This document shows, in pieces, positions 9,821 through 17,182 of a stretch of 64,000 nt of DNA. The stretch is from Sporolactobacillus spathodeae. GTDB lineage: Bacteria; Bacillota; Bacilli; Bacillales; Sporolactobacillaceae. The notes under the pieces were generated by a model. The model worked only from the letters and a program-made list of their open reading frames with translations. It was not told the DNA's origin and searched no databases. A program made the position numbers and the translations under genes. The stretch is from contig NZ_JAFBEV010000004.1 in the NCBI RefSeq assembly GCF_016908935.1, forward strand, positions 1 through 64,000. Reading direction: 5' to 3'. The stretch's first letter is position 1, and every line of letters begins with the position of its first letter.

Positions 9821-11376
9821 TCCTTCATCGCCCGTTTTTCTTCCAGAAGCCGCTGAAACGCCTGCTCCAACGCTTCGGACGGTTCAATGCTCAGGCGGCT
9901 GAGCACTTCCGTTATTTTTGTTTCAAGCAGAAGACGTTTCTCTTTTTTCTCATTATGATTCATCGGTTTCGCTTGTTGCCATTGCCGGTAGGTTCCTTCA
10001 AAAATCCGGATAGTCTGATGACGGATTTCTAGAATACGTGTCGCAATATTTTCGATAAACCTGCGATCATGGGAAACGAAGAGCACACTGCCTTCATACG
10101 CTTTGAGAAGCGCCTCTAAAGCGCCAACTGCCTCCATATCAAGATAATTCGTCGGCTCATCCAAAATTAACGTATTCAAATCACTTAAAAACACCTTGGT
10201 CAAAGCAACCTTGGTACGTTCGCCACCGCTCAGAACCCCAACACGCTTTGAGACATCCTCTTTGAAAAAATGCATTCGGGCAAGCACCGTGCGGATCAGC
10301 GTTTCCTGCTGCTTTGATGTCGCTTGGACATTCTCGAGAATCGATTTCTCTTCGTCCAATATATTTAGATTTTGACTGAAGTACCCGATTTTTATTGATG
10401 GGGAAGTCGTAATGCCAACCTCTTGGTTGATCAGCTTTTTGATCAGCGTTGTCTTTCCGCTTCCATTAGGCCCAATAATTGCCAATTTGTCACCGCCGCG
10501 GACAAAAAAGCTCGTGTTTTGCCAAAGTATCCGTTCGTCAATGCTGCCGGATAAATCCTCTGCCCGAATAATCATCCGATTTCTAATCGTTTCTGCATCG
10601 GGCAAATTCATTTTAAGCGGTTGTGGCGCATTTACTTTTTCTACCACTTCCAGTTTTTCCAATCGTGTTTCAATGGCATTAGCCGTTTTCTGCAGCTTCT
10701 TTTGTTTTTTTGCAAAATAAGGCTCTTGTCCCTTTGATTCCGATAGATTTACATTTTTCGGTTTTTTTGTTGCCCGTTGCGCTTTTCGCTCTTTGCGTAT
10801 TAATGCTTCTTCCAATTGCCGCTTCTTCTTCTCATAATTTTCATATGCCGATTGTTGTTCTGAACGCTCTCTTTCTTTTTGCGCAGCATAATCATTGTAA
10901 TTGCCTTTGTAAATCTTTATTTTTCCATCATCAATTTCCCATATCGTTGTGCAAAGCGCATCCAAAAAGGCACGGTCATGCGAGACAATAACAAAAGCGC
11001 CTTGCCAGTCGCTTAGCTTCTTTTCCAACCATTCAATATGATCGGTATCTAGATGAGTCGTTGGTTCATCCGCAAGCAGCAACTCCGGATTACTAAAAAA
11101 CGCTTTTTGAATGTATTCCTGAGTCACTTCACCACCGCTTTTTGTTGTATCAGTCTTTTTTAGCTGCGGCAGCAATGTACATGAAGTGTGTTGAGTGACT
11201 GTTCCTTCTTCCGGAACGATCTTCTCTGCAAGCATATTGAGCAATGTTGTCTTCCCGCATCCATTTCGTCCAATTAAGCCAATACGATCCTTTTGTTGAA
11301 TGGACAGCTGATCCACATTCAATAATAATCGATCTTTTACATAATGCTTGATGTGTTGCGCTTCTAATAAAATCAA
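9817..11376 (-). CDS. vga-like: ABC-F ribosome-protection protein, Vga type
   Basis: Twin-ATPase ABC-F protein (519 residues) that binds the ribosome and displaces PLS-type antibiotics (streptogramin A, lincosamide, pleuromutilin) in characterised relatives. Two ABC cassettes: Walker A GRNGCGKTT (about 37) and GPNGSGKTT (about 300), signatures TKSGGE and LSGGE, Walker B LLADEPTTHLD and LILDEPTNYLD, with a long charged linker between them (about 165-265). N-terminus, linker (RATKKPKN) and the C-terminal tail KITEVLSRLSIEPSE read like staphylococcal Vga(A) along the whole length, from memory of that family. The start is TTG at 11376 behind ATGGGGATGATTC. No TM genes accompany it, as expected for ABC-F. 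The phenotype cannot be read from sequence. Confidence 0.9.
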   Translation of the reverse strand: MILLEAQHIKHYVKDRLLLNVDQLSIQQKDRIGLIGRNGCGKTTLLNMLAEKIVPEEGTVTQHTSCTLLPQLKKTDTTKSGGEVTQEYIQKAFFSNPELLLADEPTTHLDTDHIEWLEKKLSDWQGAFVIVSHDRAFLDALCTTIWEIDDGKIKIYKGNYNDYAAQKERERSEQQSAYENYEKKKRQLEEALIRKERKAQRATKKPKNVNLSESKGQEPYFAKKQKKLQKTANAIETRLEKLEVVEKVNAPQPLKMNLPDAETIRNRMIIRAEDLSGSIDERILWQNTSFFVRGGDKLAIIGPNGSGKTTLIKKLINQEVGITTSPSIKIGYFSQNLNILDEEKSILENVQATSKQQETLIRTVLARMHFFKEDVSKRVGVLSGGERTKVALTKVFLSDLNTLILDEPTNYLDMEAVGALEALLKAYEGSVLFVSHDRRFIENIATRILEIRHQTIRIFEGTYRQWQQAKPMNHNEKKEKRLLLETKITEVLSRLSIEPSEALEQAFQRLLEEKRAMKD

Positions 11377-11642
11377 AGAATCATCCCCATTTCTTCAGTT
11401 TTCCGGGGACGTAAAAATGCCCCCAATTCAATCAGAATAGGAGGCATGTGTTATCGGCGAACACAAAAAAGAAACCAGTCTTTTGCCTGGTACCAATACC
11501 AATCCTATCCTGAAACCATCATTCTGAAGACACGTGTACAGAAAAAATTGACGCCCACTAATATCTTCAGTTACCGGTTTTGAAAATAGGATTAGTTTTT
11601 CATTGGCCTTTGGTTCACCCTTCCGTTCATATAATTAATTTC
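11377..11642 (-). promoter_or_regulatory. Structured leader of the Vga-type gene (candidate attenuator)
   Basis: About 260-base leader between promoter and TTG start. Minus-strand order: AATCCTAT (11586-11593), CTGAAGATA (11562-11570), TCTTCAG (11524-11530), ATAGGATT (11501-11508), a short terminator ACCAG/CTGGT plus T-rich tract (11465-11491), a GGGGGC/GTCCCC hairpin (11405-11424), and a second CTGAAGAA (11391-11398) just before the SD. TCTTCAG can pair with either CTGAAGA copy, so exclusive folds are possible. A 12-codon frame begins at 11630 but has no SD and almost no 5' leader, so a regulatory peptide is not proven. Confidence 0.6.
11465..11491 (-). terminator. Terminator inside the Vga-type leader
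   Basis: ACCAG-GCAAAAGA-CTGGT followed by TTCTTTTTT on the minus strand; the stem is only five pairs, suitable for conditional termination. Confidence 0.6.
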
Positions 11643-11671
11643 AATATAATTGAAACACTAAATTGTGTCAA
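11643..11671 (-). promoter_or_regulatory. Sigma-A promoter of the Vga-type gene
   Basis: TTGACA (11666-11671) and TATATT (11643-11648) with a 17-base spacer on the minus strand. Confidence 0.8.
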
Positions 11672-11680
11672 CTTTTGTAT

Positions 11681-12544
11681 CTACTTCAATTCATTTGCCG
11701 GTGCCGGAATGACCATACTTCTATCCACACGTGATGTACCATCCGCATAATTGAATTGAAATCCCGGCTGAACATTGAAGATAAAGACATTGAAATTCAG
11801 CGATCCATCCGTTGAAACTGCCTGCAGCTCTACCCCTTTGGCCATTAAATCATTTTTATTAAAAATAGCCTGTGCTTGATAGATGACTTTTTTCCCTGCT
11901 TTCAGTGCGCTGCGCACTTTGTTTTCATAGCGGGTTTGTAGCTCTTGATTTGAATAAGCGGTCTGGGTGAAAAGGTTTTTCGGATTGTTCTGATCGCCCG
12001 ATTTCAGTGATGGATTATAGCTTCCCGTAGAACGAATTCCTTTTGACAGTGAATAGGCAATTAAGTGCCCGCGGTTAAGTATGGCTTCACCCTTGGCAAA
12101 TTTCTGGTGCCAGCCAGTCGGGCGAATATATTGACGAACCCTAAGCGAGTCATTGGCTAAATTACGTTGTTCCAGATACGCTGTGTTCGGTCGTGACGTA
12201 CGGTTCAATGAATCAAGATTGCTGTATATCACCTTATTTTCTTTCCAGTCTTTCGGATTGAGCGTTGACTTGTCATGGTTCACGATGATCACCGCGCTTG
12301 ACCCGGATTTATAATCGAGAGACGAAAGACGGGATGATGACGTATTTTTTATTGATTTCTGTCCGGACAGAGGCGATTTGACCTCGGATATGCCGTTTTG
12401 AACAGTGCCCATCGTGGTTTGGGCAGAACTCGATGCGGAACTGTCAGATCGCACCTGATGATTATCAGGAGAGAGCACTTTACCTGCGAAAAAAAGCACG
12501 ATGACTAATGCAAAGATAGATATTGATCGGTTTATTTTTTTCAT
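11681..12544 (-). CDS. Secreted or membrane-anchored DNA/RNA non-specific endonuclease
   Basis: 287 residues with an N-terminal signal/anchor helix (about 7-22), a Ser-rich spacer to about 100, and a beta-beta-alpha-metal nuclease domain of the EndA/NucA type. The catalytic motif appears as NRGHLIAYSL (about 157), with the His intact and Asn in place of the usual first Asp of DRGH. The metal-binding Asn segment is GDQNNPKNLFTQTAYSNQ. Streptococcal EndA relatives degrade extracellular DNA or make single strands for uptake. The ATG follows GAGGAACAAGTC. It is a lone gene; the next gene downstream on this strand is the Vga-type one with its own promoter. Confidence 0.85.
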   Translation of the reverse strand: MKKINRSISIFALVIVLFFAGKVLSPDNHQVRSDSSASSSAQTTMGTVQNGISEVKSPLSGQKSIKNTSSSRLSSLDYKSGSSAVIIVNHDKSTLNPKDWKENKVIYSNLDSLNRTSRPNTAYLEQRNLANDSLRVRQYIRPTGWHQKFAKGEAILNRGHLIAYSLSKGIRSTGSYNPSLKSGDQNNPKNLFTQTAYSNQELQTRYENKVRSALKAGKKVIYQAQAIFNKNDLMAKGVELQAVSTDGSLNFNVFIFNVQPGFQFNYADGTSRVDRSMVIPAPANELK

Positions 12545-12603
12545 GACTTGTTCCTCTACTCACTTCACAGTTGATTTAATGGCTCTCTTATTCTCTGAGA
12601 TAA

Positions 12604-12700
12604 ATTTGACTTAGCCAATTCTTTTTTTTGCAAACATCGCCTTCCCGCTGCTTGCTTTTCCCGCAAGGCGCCAGAGCACATTGCCTTTTGTCATAGAAAC
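12604..12700 (+). repeat. Dispersed intergenic repeat, copy C1 (internally shortened)
   Basis: Keeps the left part (GACTTAGCCAATTC plus T-run) and the right arm (CCCGCAAGGCGCCAGAGCAC), but the middle is missing. It lies head to tail with copy C2. Confidence 0.75.
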
Positions 12701-12710
12701 AGAGCCTATA

Positions 12711-12905
12711 AGAAAAACTTGGCTTAGCCAAGTCCTTTTTCAACTATTGCGCTTCGGTTGCTCGCTTGCCGCGGGCAGGACGGGAGCCTCCTCGGACAGA
12801 CAGTAATCTGCGGGGTCTCCCTTGTCCTGCTCTTCCCGCAAGGCCCAGAGCACCTGCGCTACATTTTTTTGAAAATCCTTATACTTTCCTATCTCTTGAA
12901 AAAAA
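12711..12905 (+). repeat. Dispersed intergenic repeat, copy C2 (long form)
   Basis: Full-length form: AGAAAAACTTGGCTTAGCC hairpin and T-run, TTGCGCTTCGG, core GCTCGCTTGCCGCGGGC, middle GAGCCTCCTCGGACAGAC, loop TCTGCGGGG, right arm CCCGCAAGGCCCAGAGCACC, end CTTATACTTTCCTATC. Confidence 0.85.
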
Positions 12906-12958
12906 TGGGAGCGTTCCCCCGTTGCGTCTGTCCATCGAAGCATTCTCTCTGAAGTCGT

Positions 12959-13618
12959 TTACTTGCTAAATTTTCCACCAAACCGCTGTTTGATCCACAC
13001 AATGAAAACCGGGAGCAGTGAAATCACGACGATCAACACCATGATCAGCGAAAAATGTTGTTGGATTACAGGAATTCTTCCGAAGAAAAAACCTGCGAAT
13101 AAACCAACCGATGTCCAAACAGCGCCGCCGATCACATCAAATAAGAGGAAGTACGGATACCGCATGCGGCTCCCACCGGAAACAAACGGCATAAACGTTC
13201 GTATAAAGGGAATAAAGCGTCCGAGAAAAATAGCGAAACCGCCGTAACGATTAAAAAAAGCTTCAGCCTTTGCCATCTTCTCCGCATTAATCATTCGATT
13301 AAATAAGTGATGCTTCTCCAGTGTTTTTCCGATCGTTCGTCCAATCCAATAATTGATATTATCGCCAAGAACAGCCGCTGAAAAGACGAGTAGCAAGAGC
13401 AAGCCGATATTAATCCCCGAATTGTTATGTGCCGCGATCGCGCCGGCAGCAAACAGGAGCGAATCCCCGGGAAGGAAAGGACAGATGACTACACCTGTTT
13501 CAACAAAAATAACACCAAAAAGGATGGCGTAAGTCCACGTTCCGTATTGATTAACCACGTGCAGCAGAACTTTATCAATATGCAGGAAAAACTCAATGAC
13601 CCAAATCAGTGAATTCAT
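12959..13618 (-). CDS. DedA-family membrane protein
   Basis: 219-residue SNARE-associated/DedA (VTT-domain) protein with helices at about 28-70, 130-160 and 185-210. The conserved FLPGDSLLFAAG and GRFIPFIRTFMPFVSGGSRM segments are present, with the Glu/Asp and Arg residues needed by this family. DedA proteins flip lipids such as undecaprenyl phosphate or phosphatidylethanolamine and support envelope homeostasis; which lipid is unknown here. The start follows CAAGGAGACGGAGAA. A second DedA domain occurs in the fusion gene at 44006. Confidence 0.9.
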   Translation of the reverse strand: MNSLIWVIEFFLHIDKVLLHVVNQYGTWTYAILFGVIFVETGVVICPFLPGDSLLFAAGAIAAHNNSGINIGLLLLLVFSAAVLGDNINYWIGRTIGKTLEKHHLFNRMINAEKMAKAEAFFNRYGGFAIFLGRFIPFIRTFMPFVSGGSRMRYPYFLLFDVIGGAVWTSVGLFAGFFFGRIPVIQQHFSLIMVLIVVISLLPVFIVWIKQRFGGKFSK

Positions 13619-13796
13619 TTCTCCGTCTCCTTGACACTTAATAAATGTTATATGTCCATCCTACCGAAAAAAAGCATATTTAGGAAGGCTGTTTCCTTAA
13701 CCGTAACATGAGAATCTTATCATAAATCAGCATTCTTAAAGAACATTTAATACAGGAGTTGCGTGTTTCACCAGATCCATTTCGGGTTTAAGCCAA

Positions 13797-13856
13797 ACTT
13801 AGCTTATCCATTTCCTTTTTTGCTTCAATGCGCTTTGGATACTGGCTGAGCTATTT
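13797..13856 (+). repeat. Dispersed intergenic repeat, copy D1 (fragment)
   Basis: Only the left end is recognisable: AACTTAGCTTATCC, CCTTTTTTGC and a degraded TGCGCTTTGGATACTGGCTGAGC. Confidence 0.5.
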
Positions 13857-13900
13857 TATTCTTATTCCGCTTAAATTAAATGTATTTCTAAAAGCGGACA

Positions 13901-14036
13901 TTAGAAAAACTAGGCTTATCAAAATCTTTTTTGTAATAAACGCGCTCGGGTTGCTCGCTTGCCGCGGGCGCACCGCGAGCCTCAGAAAGGTGATATGCAT
14001 TTTTTTGTGCAAAATCTTATACAGTTCAAGCGCATA
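13901..14036 (+). repeat. Dispersed intergenic repeat, copy D2
   Basis: AGAAAAACTAGGCTTATC, core GCTCGCTTGCCGCGGGCGC, short middle GAGCCTCAGAAAGG, then TTTTGTGCAAAATCTTATAC and the tail TTCAAGCGCATAAAAAA, which is also the T-run side of the glutaredoxin terminator. Confidence 0.8.
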
Positions 14037-14069
14037 AAAAAACAGGTGGTTGGATAATACCCACCTGCC
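14037..14069 (-). terminator. Terminator of the glutaredoxin gene
   Basis: Minus strand CAGGTGGG-loop-CCACCTG followed by seven T. The sequence past the T-run (ATGCGCTTGAA) is shared with the luxS and SHOCT gene terminators. Confidence 0.85.
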
Positions 14070-14086
14070 TGATCAATTGCTTTTTG

Positions 14087-14359
14087 TTAACCCAAAGCTT
14101 CTTTCATGAATGGTGTAATCGTCTCTTCTTTTGAATCGCTTAGTGTTTTGCCAGTTGATAAATCAACAAATGTTGGCACAGTAAGAAACTGGTATTTATC
14201 CTTCAATACATTGAAACGCGCCTCATCTTTTTCGCGCACAACGGTTTCAATTTGATCATTATATTTTCCATCGAGCGCATGATCCAAAACTGCTTTTGCA
14301 CGAACACAATAGGGACAGAATTGTTTGGTAATCATCAGCACTTTTTTCTGTTCTGTCAT
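14087..14359 (-). CDS. Glutaredoxin-like thiol-disulfide protein
   Basis: 90-residue cytosolic thioredoxin-fold protein with the redox motif FCPYCVRAK near residue 16 and the cis-Pro TVPTFVD segment near residue 62. It fits glutaredoxin/NrdH-type reductants or bacillithiol/cysteine-linked redox proteins. The start is ATG at 14359; a TTG directly before it (14362) is equally well spaced from AAGGAG. No partner gene is adjacent. Confidence 0.85.
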   Translation of the reverse strand: MTEQKKVLMITKQFCPYCVRAKAVLDHALDGKYNDQIETVVREKDEARFNVLKDKYQFLTVPTFVDLSTGKTLSDSKEETITPFMKEALG

Positions 14360-14535
14360 CAATAGAACACTCCTTCCACTTAATTCACCTTTAGTCTACC
14401 TGATGCGAAACCATTTGTCTTATCATTTGCTTACTGGTGGATCACAATACAGAGTACAGGCGTCAACGAACATATTCCCAAAAGGCAGTGCGCCTACATA
14501 TAATAAATTGTTGATTAGACGGGGGGTGGAGGGAC

Positions 14536-14640
14536 ATGTGTCAAACAGGTACGGATATTGGCTGTGAACCAAATGGATTCGCTTTGATTGTTGTTCTTTT
14601 CATTCTGCTCATTATCGTTGGCGCGATCATCTGCTATTGA
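14536..14640 (+). CDS. YjcZ-family small membrane protein
   Basis: 34-residue peptide MCQTGTDIGCEP followed by GFALIVVLFILLIIVGA, the near-invariant hydrophobic helix of the YjcZ/YtjA-like family seen in Bacillus spores. A strong ribosome site (GGTGGAGGGAC) precedes the ATG and a terminator follows. Family members are small spore-associated membrane peptides of unknown mechanism; this supports a spore-forming host. Confidence 0.88.
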   Translation: MCQTGTDIGCEPNGFALIVVLFILLIIVGAIICY

Positions 14641-14665
14641 TGCTTCAGGAGTAATCATTGATCCT

Positions 14666-14709
14666 AAGGGTGTCTGAACAATCATTTATTGATTGTCAGA
14701 CGCCCTTTT
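14666..14709 (+). terminator. Terminator after the YjcZ-family gene
   Basis: AAGGGTGTCTG and CAGACGCCCTT pair around an inner stem ACAATC/GATTGT, followed by TTTTC. Confidence 0.8.
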
Positions 14710-14796
14710 CATATGGCAACAATACACATCTTCGGAGTCTTCTTAATTATGTATCGAAACAAAATTAGCGTGAAACAGAGGGAGCATAAAACAGAA

Positions 14797-14818
14797 GCGC
14801 CATGCAGTCGCATGACGC
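14797..14818 (-). terminator. Terminator after the 35-residue peptide gene
   Basis: Minus strand GCG-T-CATGC-GACT-GCATG-G-CGC followed by TTCTGTTTT. Confidence 0.7.
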
Positions 14819-14851
14819 CATTAAGGGGAATCTTTATCTACTTTTCTCATC

Positions 14852-14959
14852 TCAAGCAGTGAAGCCGCCGTGATTTTGTTGGTATTTATCCCAGCAAACT
14901 GCTGCGACCATTGGTAAAATTGTACAAACCGTTCCGAAAATACCGATTGCTGCCATCAT
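14852..14959 (-). CDS. Small membrane peptide, 35 residues, unknown function
   Basis: MMAAIGIFGTVCTILPMVAA, then VCWDKYQQNHGGFTA: one hydrophobic helix and a short polar tail. Coding status rests on AAAGGAGTG at proper spacing, a good sigma-A promoter (TTGCAT at 15031-15036, TATAAT at 15007-15012, spacer 18), a CcpA-type site just downstream of the promoter and a terminator after the stop. I do not recognise a family. It could be a regulatory peptide of a larger membrane complex or a spore-type peptide. Confidence 0.7.
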   Translation of the reverse strand: MMAAIGIFGTVCTILPMVAAVCWDKYQQNHGGFTA

Positions 14960-14984
14960 AAGAAACACTCCTTTTAAAATGTTT

Positions 14985-14998
14985 TGATAACGCTTTCA
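14985..14998. promoter_or_regulatory. Candidate cre (CcpA) site
   Basis: TGATAACGCTTTCA matches the consensus TGWAANCGNTNWCA at 13 of 14 positions. It sits between the promoter and start of the 35-residue peptide gene, a position typical of roadblock repression. Confidence 0.65.
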
Positions 14999-15006
14999 AC
15001 AACTAT

Positions 15007-15036
15007 ATTATATACAATATTGCTTGTTTCATGCAA
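15007..15036 (-). promoter_or_regulatory. Promoter of the 35-residue peptide gene
   Basis: TTGCAT (15031-15036), 18-base spacer, TATAAT (15007-15012) on the minus strand. Confidence 0.7.
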
Positions 15037-15123
15037 GGAAACTAGCTGATTTTTTGATTATTTTTTTACAATTTAATTTGGTCAAAAATCATTGCTTTAA
15101 AAGGGTTTTTCGGTAATATAATA

Positions 15124-15161
15124 TCCCTCTTCATTGTCACATTATCTGACAATAAAGAGGG
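15124..15161. repeat. Long near-perfect hairpin
   Basis: CCCTCTT-c-ATTGTC and GACAAT-a-AAGAGGG form 13 pairs around a nine-base loop. There is no T-run on either side, so it is not a clear intrinsic terminator. The rest of 14960-15313 shows no gene. Confidence 0.7.
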
Positions 15162-15313
15162 ACGTCAACCAGAGTATTCTGTTTAATATTTATTTTTAGA
15201 ATTATATGAATAATATATTTGACTGAACCTTATTTACATCAAATACGCTTCGGCATTCGCTTAAAACTGTCAGTCAGTAGAAACAAGTAGGCGCACGGCG
15301 CGAAATCAAACGT

Positions 15314-15937
15314 CTAGCAATGCTTATAGTAAAAAACAGCTAACTGCGTCCGATCGCGCAAGTTAAGCTTTTCCAGAATAGTACTGATATAGTTGCGTAC
15401 AGTCCCTTCACTGAGAAACAGCCGACCGGCAATTTCACGGTTGGAGCAACCATCAGCAACTAGCGCGAGGACTGCTGCTTCGCGCGCCGTCAAATCAAAG
15501 GAATTGAGATTAGGCTTCTTTTTCTTCTCGATTAGAGACGGAATTTTATTCATCACCTCATCCCCAAAGACACGCTGACCGCTGCCAACAGCTTTAAGTG
15601 ACGGAATAATGCTTTCAAAATTTTGTTTCAGTATATAGCCTTTTGCGCCGATTTGAAGTGCTTCGACAATATAGGCATCATCAGAGAATGTCGTCAGAAA
15701 CAATATTCGAGCGCCAGGAAACTCAGAAAACAAGCATTTCGCTGCATCAATCCCCGTCTTCTCACCCAGGCGAATGTCCATTAACAGAATATCCGGCTGA
15801 TACCGGCGATAAAGTGAGACGGCTTGATCCGCATCATTTCCAATTCCGCAAATACGAAGCGATGTGTCTGTTTCGATGATCGTCTTCAGCGATGTGCAAA
15901 CAAGCGGATCGTCATCAACAACTAAAATATTCATCAT
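15314..15937 (-). CDS. NarL/LuxR-type response regulator (LnrK-like)
   Basis: 207 residues: receiver domain with acidic pocket DDD at 8-10, phosphoacceptor Asp54 (DILLMDIRL), the conserved Thr (FLTTFSDD) and Lys (KGYILKQ), then a LuxR helix-turn-helix (LTAREAAVLALVADGCSNRE, about 147-166). It overlaps the histidine kinase by four bases (ATGA), so the pair is translationally coupled. Layout with the divergent ABC exporter resembles B. subtilis lnrJK-lnrLMN, which senses and exports membrane-active polyenes; the target genes here are inferred from position. Confidence 0.9.
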   Translation of the reverse strand: MMNILVVDDDPLVCTSLKTIIETDTSLRICGIGNDADQAVSLYRRYQPDILLMDIRLGEKTGIDAAKCLFSEFPGARILFLTTFSDDAYIVEALQIGAKGYILKQNFESIIPSLKAVGSGQRVFGDEVMNKIPSLIEKKKKPNLNSFDLTAREAAVLALVADGCSNREIAGRLFLSEGTVRNYISTILEKLNLRDRTQLAVFYYKHC

Positions 15938-17013
15938 TTCTGCGTCTCCTTCGGCACGGTAATAAATAATTCAAAACCATTTTTTAATTGAATATTGAAT
16001 TGTCCATGAAAACGCGCCACACGGTTGCTAATATTTTTTAATCCAATGCCATTGTCTGGATCGAAATGAGTGACTATGCCATTGTCGGCAATGATTAACT
16101 GGTAAAATGCCGGTTGCTCACGCAACGATAACCGGGCATGTGTCGCATTAGAATGCCGCGCAATATTAACTAGGGCTTCTTTGCTGATGGCCAGGATCGC
16201 CTCCTTCAATTTTCGTTCAGGCACATGACGAACGGTATAATCAAAATCGAGCGCGCAATAATTAAAAGTCATTGTCAGTTCATTCATCTGATCCTGCAGA
16301 TTAATCGATTGATCGTATAGATGATGCACACTGTTGCGGATGCTATCCATCGCCTGAGACAAGGTGTTTTTCAAAGCGGCAATCGGCTCACCGAAAGCAG
16401 TCTCGCGGTTGATCGCAAGCAAGGCGCCAACTTGAAGCAACGCGCTTGAAAGCAGATGACCGACACTATCGTGGATATCGCGTGCAATCCGGTTGCGCTC
16501 CGCAAGCGTTGCGACTGTGATCTCAGTATCCTGACGCGTCAACAAATCCCTGTTCTGCTGCATAAGCTGTCTAGTCAGTTCTTTGGTTGTATCACGCAAC
16601 TCGTAATATTCTGTCCGAAGACGCGCGAGTGACGCTGCGCGCAAGCTGAGCAAAATAGCAGCAAGCGAAAGCGCGCTGGTCATCAATAGATGCATTGCGC
16701 CCTTCACTTGCCAAAGTGAGGCAAGCGGAAACAGCAGTGAAAGAAGAACGATAGGCGCAAAACGCCTCGATAAGCAATCAAAAAGAATCAGCGGCAGGAA
16801 CGCACCCGCTCCTGGGAAGAACGTTGCAAAGATAAAGAAGCTGCAGATAACTGCCAGGCGCAGCTGATCACGCTGCAGATAGCAAAGCAGGCCGCTTGCA
16901 ATAATCGCACTAAGCATCATCTCAACCCGAACGCTGTCTGCGACGGAAGCAAAACAGATAACGAAAAGAACACCTCTGTCAATTAAATCAGCATAACCGC
17001 GAATCGGTGCCAC
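15934..17013 (-). CDS. Sensor histidine kinase, HisKA_3 type (LnrJ-like)
   Basis: 359 residues: about six hydrophobic segments in the first 140 residues with no large external sensor loop, a coiled region at about 140-185, then DHp with the phospho-His motif RNRIARDIHDSVGHLLSSAL and an ATPase domain with ISKEALVNIARHSNA and DNGIG boxes. The absence of an extracellular domain is typical of intramembrane-sensing kinases of bacteriocin or envelope-stress systems. The start is GTG after GGAGAGGGAGAGAAGC. It is divergent from the ABC exporter at 17183. Confidence 0.9.
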   Translation of the reverse strand: MAPIRGYADLIDRGVLFVICFASVADSVRVEMMLSAIIASGLLCYLQRDQLRLAVICSFFIFATFFPGAGAFLPLILFDCLSRRFAPIVLLSLLFPLASLWQVKGAMHLLMTSALSLAAILLSLRAASLARLRTEYYELRDTTKELTRQLMQQNRDLLTRQDTEITVATLAERNRIARDIHDSVGHLLSSALLQVGALLAINRETAFGEPIAALKNTLSQAMDSIRNSVHHLYDQSINLQDQMNELTMTFNYCALDFDYTVRHVPERKLKEAILAISKEALVNIARHSNATHARLSLREQPAFYQLIIADNGIVTHFDPDNGIGLKNISNRVARFHGQFNIQLKNGFELFITVPKETQK

Positions 17014-17182
17014 ACGCTTCTCTCCCTCTCCATTTGTGACATTGATGCCTTCATTTAATCATTTTTTCCCGTTGTTAACAATGCGTATGACATTTGTCAT
17101 GTCAACTGATGATCCCAGTCACTTACGGATGCAGCGGACTTTCGAGTAAAATCAAATTATGAAGAACAAGGAGGACGAAGCG

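Noticed and set aside
11592-11630. 12-codon leader peptide frame for the Vga-type gene
   Set aside because: It starts only a few bases from the expected transcription start and has no SD; kept as a note, not as a gene.
12740-12969. Overlapping short frames on both strands in the 12.7-12.9 kb gap
   Set aside because: All lie within repeat copy C2; similar frames recur in other repeat copies (for example 33250, 47801, 59475), so they follow the repeat, not a gene.
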